Shown here piece after piece: positions 18,191 through 25,605 of a stretch of 37,395 bases of DNA. Position numbers and translations under genes: made by a program. Origin of the DNA: CAYQMF01 sp964418595 (GTDB taxonomy: Bacteria > Planctomycetota > UBA1135 > UBA2386); the NCBI GenBank assembly GCA_964418595.1, contig CAYQMF010000057.1:1-37395 (forward strand), read 5' to 3'. The notes under the pieces were generated by a model. That model was not told where the DNA came from. It ran no database searches and saw only the letters and a program-made list of their open reading frames with translations. Position 1 is the first letter of the stretch, and every line of letters begins with the position of its first letter.

Positions 18191-18297
18191 CGAAGTCCAA
18201 GAGTAACGCTGCGCCAGAAGGCGAATTTCGATCGGACTTCGCCTTGTCATAAGGCTAAAACCGTCTAGGTTTCGCCTTCCTGAAAGTCGAAACTAGG
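18191..18297 (+). promoter_or_regulatory. AT-richer leader with several inverted repeats ahead of the ATPase gene
   Basis: The leader contains CGAAGTCC (18191-18198) with its complement at 18234-18241, and AAGGCGAA (18218-18225) with TTCGCCTT at 18238-18245. TTCGCCTT occurs again at 18271-18278. CTAGGTTTCG (18265-18274) is nearly complementary to CGAAACTAGG (18288-18297), which ends 3 nt before the ATG. The last hairpin would sequester the start region, and the competing partners for the TTCGCCTT units suggest a switch or a binding site. The regulator is unknown. Confidence 0.45.
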
Positions 18298-18300
18298 CGC

Positions 18301-19650
18301 ATGTCGGATGACCTGACCTCGCGCCTGCAGGCGCGGCTGACGTCGCGGCTGGCGGACTCCTTGACGGGCCCCCTGCCGCAGGGAACGCCACGCCAGGTCC
18401 ACGGAACGATCGCACTGCCCGGCAAGGCCACCGCGGTGATCGGCATGCGCCGCGCCGGCAAGACGATGCTGCTGCACCAACTGCGCCGCGAGCGGTTGGC
18501 CCTCGGCATCGCGCGTACCCGCCTCCCCTACGTCAACTTCGAGGACGAGCAGCTTCTCGGGCTCCGGGGCGAGCACCTCCACCTGCTCTTGGAGGCGTTC
18601 TATCGCCAGCAACCCGATCTGCGGGGCAGCCAGGTCGTGACCTGGTGCCTCGACGAGATCCAGGTCGTGCCAGGTTGGGAGCGATTCGTGCGCAGGGTGC
18701 TCGACACCGAGAAGGTCGAGATCTTCCTGAGCGGGTCCTCGGCGGCGCTCCTCAGCCGCGAGGTCGCCACTGCCATGCGCGGCCGCGGCTGGGAGGTCGT
18801 CCTGCACCCCTTCGGATTCGGGGAGTACCTGGCACATCATGGCCAGCCAGCGCCGGCCGACGCGAATGCCGTCGACTCGCGACAGCGCTCGGCCATCGAG
18901 CACGCGTTCCTGGCCTGGCTCACCGCCGGAGGTTTCCCAGAGGCCCAAGGGCTCGATCCGGGCACCAGGCACCAACTGCTCCAAGACTACGTGGATGTCG
19001 CGATGCTGCGCGACGTGATCGAGCGGCACGGCGTGACCAACGTCACCGGCCTGCGGTGGCTGGTCCGGCACCTGCTCGGCAATGCCGCGGGCTCCTTCAG
19101 CGTGCAGAAGTTCTACGACGCCTGCCGCAGCCAGGGCCTGAGCATCGCCCGGGACACCGTGCACCAGATGGCGCAGCACCTCGACGACTGTTTCCTGGTG
19201 CGCACGGTGTGGCTCGAGTCCGACTCGGAACGTCGGCGCATGGTCAACCCGCGGAAGGTGTACCCGGTGGATCCGGGGCTGATCCCGGTGTTCGATCGCA
19301 CCGGCCGGGCCAACGTCGGCCACGCGCTGGAGACGGCGGTGCTGCTGGAACTGGAACGCCGCCGGTGCGAGGTCACCTACGTGAAGACCCAGGAAGGGCA
19401 CGAGGTGGACTTCCTGGCCCGGCATCCGGGTGGTGGGCTGGAACTGGTGCAGGTGTGCGCCGATGCTCTGGACGACGGGACCGCCCAACGGGAACTGCGA
19501 GGCCTGGTCGAAGGCGGTCGGAAGTGGCCCAGGGCCGTGAAGCGGTTGCTGGTGCTGACCCACGACCGGGTGCCGCGGGCGGTGCCGAAGGGGGTGGTGG
19601 CGCAACCAGCGTGGGAGTGGTTGCTGGTCGGCGGCGCCGCCGATGGCTGA
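18301..19650 (+). CDS. AAA_14 / DUF4143 ATP-binding protein
   Basis: A 449-residue protein of the widespread AAA_14-DUF4143 family. Walker A is GMRRAGKT (near 48-55), Walker B is WCLDEIQVVPGWE, and a sensor-like LSGSSAALLSRE follows with RGWEVVLHPFGFGEYL, a family hallmark. The DUF4143 half contains LLQDYVDVAMLRDVIERHG, a winged-helix region and a terminal PD-(D/E)XK-like fold (EVDFLARHPGGGLELVQV). The cellular role of the family is not established. The gene starts 3 nt after a hairpin and ends 1 bp before the transporter stop codon on the other strand. It is flanked by 45-bp direct repeats, which suggests that it was inserted here as a single-gene cargo. Confidence 0.88.
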   Translation: MSDDLTSRLQARLTSRLADSLTGPLPQGTPRQVHGTIALPGKATAVIGMRRAGKTMLLHQLRRERLALGIARTRLPYVNFEDEQLLGLRGEHLHLLLEAFYRQQPDLRGSQVVTWCLDEIQVVPGWERFVRRVLDTEKVEIFLSGSSAALLSREVATAMRGRGWEVVLHPFGFGEYLAHHGQPAPADANAVDSRQRSAIEHAFLAWLTAGGFPEAQGLDPGTRHQLLQDYVDVAMLRDVIERHGVTNVTGLRWLVRHLLGNAAGSFSVQKFYDACRSQGLSIARDTVHQMAQHLDDCFLVRTVWLESDSERRRMVNPRKVYPVDPGLIPVFDRTGRANVGHALETAVLLELERRRCEVTYVKTQEGHEVDFLARHPGGGLELVQVCADALDDGTAQRELRGLVEGGRKWPRAVKRLLVLTHDRVPRAVPKGVVAQPAWEWLLVGGAADG

Positions 19651-19651
19651 G

Positions 19652-20845
19652 TCACTCGACGATGGTCAGCGTGAGTTCGGCGCCGTAGAGGAGCACGATG
19701 CCCACGAGCAGGAGCGCGCGCAGCACGCCGTTGCGGCCCAGCGCGAGGAGCGCCAGCGCGAGCATGGGCAGGAAGAGCGAGCCGGCGATCGCGTAGGCCT
19801 TCTGCATCGAGGCGAAGCCCACGAGCAATCCGAGCAGGGGTACCAGCGCGAGCGCCGCCTGGTAGCCGCGATAACCACGCGACGCGCGCAGGCTCGCCGC
19901 ATCGACGCGCGTGCCGCGCGCGGCGGCCAGCGCGTCGGCGAAGAGGTACGGCACGCTCTGCCACACGCCGAGCAGGCTGCTCGCCACGGCACCGAACGCG
20001 CCGGCCACGAACAGCCAGCGTCCCACGCTGCCCAACGCCGGATCGAGCGCGTCGGCGAGCTTCACCATGAGGGTCGCGCCGCCGCTGCCGGCGAGCGACA
20101 CGCGGCTGCCGATCATCACCATGCCGAGGCCGAACACCGCGGTGACCGCGTACGCGGCGGCGAGGTCGATACGGCACACCCGCAGGTCGGCGAGCGAGCG
20201 ACGGCCGCGCTCTTCGATCCAGTAGCCGTAGCACAGCACGGTCACCGTGCCGCCGATCCCGCCGATGAGCGCGAGCGTCCAGCTCCGGCCTTCGCCGGCG
20301 GGGATGCGCGGGATCGAGATGCCGGCGGCGACCGCGCCCCAGTCGGGGTCCAACGCGATCGCGCCGTACAGCACCGACGCGACCATCACTCCGGTGCACA
20401 GCGCCATGCCGCGCTCGAACCACGCGAGCCCGCCGCGCGCGGCGAGGGCCCAGCCGAGGAGACTGGCGACGACCCCGTAGGCGATCTTGTCGCTCACCGC
20501 GTCGCCGAGCGGCAGGATCGCGTGTGCGACGACGCCGCAGGCGCTGGTGAGCGCGGCCCCGACGAGGAAGCTCCAGGTCACGAAGTACGCGAGCAGCAGC
20601 CAGCGCAGCGCGCGCGGCGCGCGCCGGATCACCGCGAAGAGCAGGGTTTCGTCGTGCTCGAGCTGGTAGCGCGCGACGCCCTCGTTGAGCAGGAACTTGA
20701 CCGCGCAGCCGGCCAGCACCGCCCACAGGATCGTCACGCCCAGCCGGCTGCCGGTGAGCGCCGACGTGGCGAGGTCGCCGGCGCCGACGCCGGTCGCCGC
20801 GACCAGGAGGCCGGGGATCAGCAGGCGCCAGGTCGCGCCCTTCAC
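19652..20845 (-). CDS. Nramp-related divalent-metal transporter-like membrane protein
   Basis: A 397-residue protein with about eleven membrane segments. Its opening, LLIPGLLVAATGVGAGDLAT, matches the first helix of Nramp-family transporters. Canonical Nramp proteins have DPGN in this helix and MPH in helix 6; here these positions read GAGD and lack a Met-Pro-His (IGGIGGTVTVLCYGYWIEE). It therefore belongs to the divergent Nramp-related group and its metal specificity cannot be assumed. GTG 20845 overlaps the stop of the upstream lipoprotein gene in GTGA, indicating translational coupling. Its 3' end lies in a 45-bp repeat and may have been supplied by the inserted ATPase segment. Confidence 0.78.
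   Translation of the reverse strand: MKGATWRLLIPGLLVAATGVGAGDLATSALTGSRLGVTILWAVLAGCAVKFLLNEGVARYQLEHDETLLFAVIRRAPRALRWLLLAYFVTWSFLVGAALTSACGVVAHAILPLGDAVSDKIAYGVVASLLGWALAARGGLAWFERGMALCTGVMVASVLYGAIALDPDWGAVAAGISIPRIPAGEGRSWTLALIGGIGGTVTVLCYGYWIEERGRRSLADLRVCRIDLAAAYAVTAVFGLGMVMIGSRVSLAGSGGATLMVKLADALDPALGSVGRWLFVAGAFGAVASSLLGVWQSVPYLFADALAAARGTRVDAASLRASRGYRGYQAALALVPLLGLLVGFASMQKAYAIAGSLFLPMLALALLALGRNGVLRALLLVGIVLLYGAELTLTIVE
19654..19698. repeat. 45-bp direct repeat, functional transporter 3' end (right copy)
   Basis: This is the partner of 18102-18146, with 3 differences in 45. It forms the present 3' coding end of the Nramp-like gene (LLYGAELTLTIVE). The two copies are 1552 bp apart and enclose exactly the ATPase gene and its leader, as left and right attachment-like sites would. 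Confidence 0.75.
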
Positions 20846-22107
20846 TTGCCGCCGGCGGTGAGCGCGCGCGCCGCGGGATCGTCCTGCACCGGTTGCTCGA
20901 AGCGCACGGCGACGTTGGCCAGCCGGTCCGCGGCGGGCGGGCCGTCCTCCCAGGCGAGATACGGGATCACGCGCAGGGGGCCGTCGCTGGTCAGGCCGCG
21001 CGCGGCCACGAACGCCGCGAGCGCCGCCGGCGCCTCGCGCATCGCGTCACCGAGGTCGCCCTTGCCACGGTAGATCACCGCCGCGAAGTGGCGGGGCCGG
21101 CGCCGCACGTCCTGGTCCTTCCGCGCCGTGAACGGGCGATGGCCGCTCGCGTCGTCGGGCTCGAAGGGCACGCCGAGGCGCGGCGTGCCGCCGTCGTCGA
21201 ACGTGAACGGCAGGCCTTGGCCGACCTGGCCCTGCTGTTCGAGCACCTCGCCCGCGGCCTGGATCGCGGTCGCGCGGCCGGCCCAGTCGCCGGGATCGGC
21301 GAGCGCCAGCACGAGCGTGGCGTCCAGGACCTCGACCTGCGGCTGGAGCGGCCGTGCCTCACGATTCACGACGCGCGTCATGTCGAGGCCCCGCCGTAGG
21401 CCCGCCGCCGGACGCGCCGTGGGATCCTGGAACACGTAGTCGTCGAAGAGCACGTCCGTGGCGACGAAGCGCACGCGCCGTTCGCCAACGTCGCCGAGAC
21501 GGACCTGCGCGGGCAGGTTGCTCACCGGTGTGGTGAGGAAGGCGGTGAACAGGACCTCGCCGCCCGGCCCGGTCACGCTGCGCGGTCGCTGCGTCGGCAG
21601 GTCGAGTTCGAGTCGCCACGTGGTGCCGTCGGCCGCTTCGATCGCGATCACTTCCGGGCCACGCCAGCTCGCGGCCTTGGGCTTCTCGAGCGGCGTGAGC
21701 AGCATGGCGCGCAGCAGATCCGGCCAGCGCGCGACGCGATCTGCGTCGGGGTCGGTCAGGCGTAGGGGTTGCGCTCCCGCCCGGCAGCGCCACGCGCCGT
21801 CGGGCCCACCGATGTCGGTGCTGCCGTCCTGGTAGTCGATGCGGATGCGCCGGCCGCTCAGCGCGATGGTCTCGGTGGCGGGTCCGGTCGCGTCGCTGCG
21901 CAGTTCGACCAGCACGTGTTCCATGCCGCCGCGCGTCGGTCCGTGCGCGTGCGTGAGCACCACATCGAGGGCCCCGGAAGCGTCGCTCGGCAGCGGTGGG
22001 CGCGTGACCGCAGGTTCGCAAGCCGCGAGCGCGAGCACCGACGCGATGGACCACACGGCATGTCGTGCGGGATCCGACGGTCGCCGCGCCTCGATGTCTC
22101 GGCTCAC
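20842..22107 (-). CDS. Lipoprotein with possible GyrI-like C-terminal domain
   Basis: A 421-residue protein whose N-terminus has a hydrophobic stretch ending in the lipobox LAAC, placing the lipidated Cys at residue 30. The middle portion (DVVLTHAHGP ... VLFTAFLTTPVSNLPAQVRL) is beta-rich and contains a VRFVATDVLFDDYVFQDP segment. The last 100 residues (RRPRHFAAVIYRGKGDLGDAMREA ... YLAWEDGP) resemble the small-ligand-binding GyrI/SOUL-type fold, a weak resemblance. It is coupled to the Nramp-like gene by a GTGA overlap, so it may be an accessory or metal-binding partner. GTG 22107 itself overlaps the stop of a fragmentary upstream gene. Confidence 0.65.
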   Translation of the reverse strand: MSRDIEARRPSDPARHAVWSIASVLALAACEPAVTRPPLPSDASGALDVVLTHAHGPTRGGMEHVLVELRSDATGPATETIALSGRRIRIDYQDGSTDIGGPDGAWRCRAGAQPLRLTDPDADRVARWPDLLRAMLLTPLEKPKAASWRGPEVIAIEAADGTTWRLELDLPTQRPRSVTGPGGEVLFTAFLTTPVSNLPAQVRLGDVGERRVRFVATDVLFDDYVFQDPTARPAAGLRRGLDMTRVVNREARPLQPQVEVLDATLVLALADPGDWAGRATAIQAAGEVLEQQGQVGQGLPFTFDDGGTPRLGVPFEPDDASGHRPFTARKDQDVRRRPRHFAAVIYRGKGDLGDAMREAPAALAAFVAARGLTSDGPLRVIPYLAWEDGPPAADRLANVAVRFEQPVQDDPAARALTAGGK

Positions 22108-22166
22108 GCGATCACGTCGTATTCGCGGCGGTCGTCGCCGGCAAGCTCCCGCAGGCCTTCGCCGGA
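22104..22166 (-). pseudogene. C-terminal tail of a HEAT-repeat lipoprotein, detached
   Basis: The minus strand reads EGLRELAGDDRREYDVIA and then TGA. This corresponds to KGLQELAGGIDREYDVTA near the end of the HEAT-repeat lipoprotein at 35142-36080. At DNA level 22105-22157 matches 35170-35222 at 46 of 53 positions. The TGA overlaps the GTG start of the lipoprotein gene. No further HEAT sequence is found upstream, so only the last codons of a former paralogue remain. Confidence 0.5.
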
Positions 22167-22269
22167 GCGATCGCAGCGCCGCGGCCGGCCGGCGTGCCAG
22201 CCGTCGTCGATCGTCGTCGACACCCCTCGTGGATGGAGTCCCGCGCAGCCTTACCGCTCGTCTCCCGGG

Positions 22270-22837
22270 CGGCTCGATCCGGGCCTGCGGCGCGAGGCCG
22301 CGGACGCCTGGTGGCCCTCTGGCCCGACCACCCGGTGGCGCCGTACTACGCGGGGAAGTGCCTGCATCCGATCGACGCTCCGCCGCGGTGGCGTCGATCG
22401 AGCGCGCGCTCGCGCGCGGGCTCGACGATCGCTACGGCCACTACAACGTCGCGGCATCGCTGATGCGATGCGGGCGCAGAGCCGAGGCCGTGGCACCGAT
22501 GCGCGCAGCCTGCACCGCGAATCCTGGCAACGCCGAGTTCCGGCGACAGCTCGTCGAGCTGTTGCAGGATCGCGAGGACCCCGCCGCGATGCTCGCGGAG
22601 ATGGAGCAGCTGGGCCGGCGCGCTGGTCGACGGTGCGGAGGCGGGGCGATGTTCGCGCGCGGTGTCTTCGCCGTGCAGCGTGCGGATCTCTACGCGCGCG
22701 CAGTGCACGCAGCCGAACGCGCCGACTACCTCGCGCGGGGCGAGAACGCTGCGTATCGCGCGCTGTTGGCCGATGCCCTCGAACACAACGGCGATGCGGC
22801 AGACGCGGCGAGCCTGCGCGCGCGCATGGCGAAGTGA
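22270..22837 (+). pseudogene. TPR-like protein, frameshifted remnant
   Basis: Joining three frames gives a continuous TPR-like sequence. It runs DPGLRREAADAW (ending near 22310), then LWPDHPVAPYYAGKCLH (to about 22375), then VASIERALARGLDDRYGHYN onward to the stop at 22837 (ending AASLRARMAK). Each change corresponds to a one-base loss. The intact part from about 22390 has helical-hairpin repeats. Upstream of about 22250 no frame is convincing, so the 5' part is missing. It is decaying or an assembly artefact. The leftover probably marks a rearrangement point between the lipoprotein gene and the large operon. Confidence 0.5.
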
Positions 22838-22931
22838 GTGCGCGCGGCTCGGCACCATGGATCCCGACTCACCACATCGCTAGATTCGGACTCCAGCCGT
22901 ACCCGCCCATCCCAGGAGCGGCCGGTGCCCG

Positions 22932-23612
22932 ATGCACCTGTCCATCACCGACGTCGCCAGCGCGCTGGGAGTCACCGAAGGCGAGGTACGCCGTTGGATC
23001 CGCAGCGGCGGCCTGCCTGCTGCGCGCTGGAACGAACAGTTCCGCATCAACAGCCTCGACCTGATCAGTTGGGCGCAGGATCGTCAGATCCGGCTGCCAG
23101 AGGCGATCACGGTACCCGCCGGTCGGACCAGCGCCGACCGGCGTGAGCCGTTGGCCCCGGCGGTGGCGGCGGGCGGCATCCACCGCGACCTGGAAGGCGA
23201 CACGCCGGCGGCCGTGGTGCAGGCTGCCCTGACGCGGCTGCGGTTGCCTCAGAGCGTGGACCGTGCGCTGCTCGCCAGCATGCTGGCCGCGCGCGCCGGC
23301 AAGGGCACCACCGCCATGGGCGACGGCATCGCGATGCCGCACGCGCGGTTTCCCATCGTCGCGACCGTGCCGGCGACCCTTGGCCTCTTCGTGCTGCGCC
23401 GTCCGGTCGCCTGGGACGCACCCGACGGCCGCGCCGTCGATATCGTCGCCCTGGTGGTCTCGCCGACGCCGCACGTGCATCTCGGGCTGCTCGCCGCGGC
23501 GGCGCGGACCTTCAGCGCGGGACTCGCGGACCGGCTGCGCCGCGGCGACGGCGACCGCGCACTGATGGCCTGGATCCAGGAAGTCGACCGCGGCGGGCCG
23601 GCCGGCCCATGA
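22932..23612 (+). CDS. HTH domain fused to PTS EIIA-like domain
   Basis: A 226-residue protein. Residues 1-55 (LSITDVASALGVTEGEVRRW ... RINSLDLISWAQD) form a MerR/excisionase-type helix-turn-helix. After a linker, residues 90-220 form a PtsN-like EIIA domain with the phosphorylatable His137 in GIAMPHARF. No EIIB or EIIC sequence is nearby. It would therefore be a phosphorylation- or ligand-responsive DNA-binding regulator, here likely acting on the operon it opens. AGGAG (about 22915) lies 12 nt before the ATG, and TAGATT at 22881-22886 is a possible -10. The gap to the next gene is 10 bp. Regulation by phosphorylation is inferred from the family. Confidence 0.82.
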   Translation: MHLSITDVASALGVTEGEVRRWIRSGGLPAARWNEQFRINSLDLISWAQDRQIRLPEAITVPAGRTSADRREPLAPAVAAGGIHRDLEGDTPAAVVQAALTRLRLPQSVDRALLASMLAARAGKGTTAMGDGIAMPHARFPIVATVPATLGLFVLRRPVAWDAPDGRAVDIVALVVSPTPHVHLGLLAAAARTFSAGLADRLRRGDGDRALMAWIQEVDRGGPAGP

Positions 23613-23622
23613 AGCACACGCC

Positions 23623-25605
23623 ATGACCACCGCACTGACGTTGGTGCTCGTTGCGTCGGGGCTCTGGGCGGCGAGCGGGCTCCCCACCCTCGTGGCGCGA
23701 CATCGGTGGCTGCCGGCGCTGCTCGGCGCACTCGCCTCGGCCATCGGCCTGACCGGCGCGCTGCTTGCGTTGCTCGGCGGCGCCGTCACCGCGACTGCGG
23801 CGTGGACCGTTCCCTTCGGCAATCTCAGCCTCGGCCTCGACGGGATCACAGCGTGGTTCCTGCTGCCGGTGTTCGCGGTGCCGGCGATCGCCGCCGTCTA
23901 CGGCGTCGGCTACTGGCGACCTGCGGTCGGCGCGCCCGGCCAGCGCCTGCCCCTCGTGTTCGGCCTGCTGGTGGCGAGCCTCGTGCTGCTGCTGGTCGCG
24001 CGCAACGCCATCCTCTTCCTGTTCGGGTGGGAAGGCATGGCGGTGTGCGCCTTCCTGCTGGTCGGCACCGAACACCGTGACCCGGCGTGCCGGCGCGCGG
24101 CCTGGGTCTACCTCGTCGCCACGCACCTGGGCACGCTCTGCCTGTGCGCTGCGTTCGCCCTGTTGCCGGCCACTGCTGGCCGGCTCGACTGGTCGGCGCA
24201 GGCCTTCGCCGGGCTGACCCCGAGTCACACGCTCCTCGTCTTCGGCCTCGCGCTCGCCGGCTTCGGCCTCAAGGCCGGCCTCATGCCGCTGCACTTCTGG
24301 TTGCCGGCGGCGCACGCCAACGCGCCGAGCCACATCTCGGCCCTGATGTCCGGCGTGATGATCAAGATGGGCGTCTATGGGGTCGTCCGGATGCTGTTGC
24401 TGCTGCCGCCGTTGCCCGAGTGGTGCGGGCTCGTGCTGCTGGGCCTCGGTCTCCTCTCCGCCCTCGCGGCGGTGGCCGCCACGCTCGGCCAGGACGACCT
24501 CAAGCGTCTGCTCGCCTACAGCAGCATCGAGAACATCGGCATCATCTTCATGGCGATGGGTCTCGCGGCGACGGCGCGCGCCACCGGTCAGGCGGGTCTC
24601 GTCGCGCTCGGCCTGGGCGCGGCACTGCTGCACACTCTGAACCACAGCCTGTTCAAGTCGCTGCTGTTCTGCGCCGCCGGTGCCGTGATCCACGGCACCA
24701 GCACACGGCGCCTGGACGCACTCGGCGGGCTGGCGGCCGCGATGCCTCGCACGGCATTCGCCTTCGCGATGGGCGCAGCCGCGGTCGCCGGCCTGCCGCT
24801 GTGGAACGGGTTCCCTGCCGAGTACCTGGTCTATCGCGGCCTGTTCGAAGCGGTCGCGCGTCCCGATGCTCCCACCGCCGGCGCGCTCGCCGTGGCCGCG
24901 GTGGCAGGGCTCGCCATCGTGGGTGGACTGGCGGCCGTCGCGTTCGTCCGCTGCACCGGCGCCGTGTTCCTCGGTCGCCCGCGCAGCGCCGCGGCCCTGC
25001 ACGCACACGAAGCGCCAGCCTCGATGACGCGCGGCATGCTCGTGCTCGCGACCCTGTGCGTGGCAGTGGGCGTCGGCCCGGTGCTGTTGCGACCGCTGCT
25101 GCACGGTGCGGTGGTCGGCCAGATGGGCCTGTCAGCCGGGACCGTCGCATCGGCCTTCGCCACGCTCACGCCGTTCAGCGCGATCGCCGGGGCGTGCCTT
25201 GTCGTGCTGGTCGGACTCGCGACATGGCTGCGTCGTCGTGCGCCCGTGGCACGCCCGGTCGGGACCTGGGACTGTGGCTACGCGGACGCCGCCGGACCGC
25301 GCCTGCAGTACACGGCGGGCTCGCTGGCGCAGTTCTCGGCGCAGATGCTGCGTTGGTTCGTCCGGGACACGCGTCGCGACCCGGATGTGGCCGGGCTGTT
25401 CCCGCAGCCCGCGCGCTTCGAGCGCACGCCGCGCGAGCTGCTCCTCGACGGCGTGCTCTTCCCGGGTCTGCGCCGCGTCGCCGACTGGTGCGCCGCGTTG
25501 CGCATCCTGCAGCGCGGCAAGCTGCAGATCTATCTTCTCTACATCCTGCTCGTGCTGCTGTCGCTCCTCCTGTGGGCCACGATCACCTCGTGGAGGATGC
25601 AATGA
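23623..25605 (+). CDS. HyfB/NuoL-like antiporter-type subunit (first copy)
   Basis: A 660-residue, 14-16-helix membrane protein of the Mrp/NuoL/HyfB superfamily. The proton-channel residues are in place: Glu137 in the GWEGMA helix, Lys217 in FGLKAGLMPLHFWLPAAHA, Lys248 in IKMGVYG, and the LAYSSIENIGIIF helix. The C-terminal extension has the HyfB signature GTWDCGYA followed by LQYTAGSLAQF, which separates it from plain NuoL. The final helix follows RGKLQIYLLYIL. It would move protons or Na+ as the distal piston-side pump subunit. The stop overlaps the next start in ATGA, and GGAGG precedes that start. Confidence 0.88.
   Translation: MTTALTLVLVASGLWAASGLPTLVARHRWLPALLGALASAIGLTGALLALLGGAVTATAAWTVPFGNLSLGLDGITAWFLLPVFAVPAIAAVYGVGYWRPAVGAPGQRLPLVFGLLVASLVLLLVARNAILFLFGWEGMAVCAFLLVGTEHRDPACRRAAWVYLVATHLGTLCLCAAFALLPATAGRLDWSAQAFAGLTPSHTLLVFGLALAGFGLKAGLMPLHFWLPAAHANAPSHISALMSGVMIKMGVYGVVRMLLLLPPLPEWCGLVLLGLGLLSALAAVAATLGQDDLKRLLAYSSIENIGIIFMAMGLAATARATGQAGLVALGLGAALLHTLNHSLFKSLLFCAAGAVIHGTSTRRLDALGGLAAAMPRTAFAFAMGAAAVAGLPLWNGFPAEYLVYRGLFEAVARPDAPTAGALAVAAVAGLAIVGGLAAVAFVRCTGAVFLGRPRSAAALHAHEAPASMTRGMLVLATLCVAVGVGPVLLRPLLHGAVVGQMGLSAGTVASAFATLTPFSAIAGACLVVLVGLATWLRRRAPVARPVGTWDCGYADAAGPRLQYTAGSLAQFSAQMLRWFVRDTRRDPDVAGLFPQPARFERTPRELLLDGVLFPGLRRVADWCAALRILQRGKLQIYLLYILLVLLSLLLWATITSWRMQ

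Noticed and set aside
23623..25605. DabB of a DabA-DabB carbon-uptake system
   Set aside because: No DabA (DUF2309) gene is nearby, and the C-terminal extension is of HyfB type.
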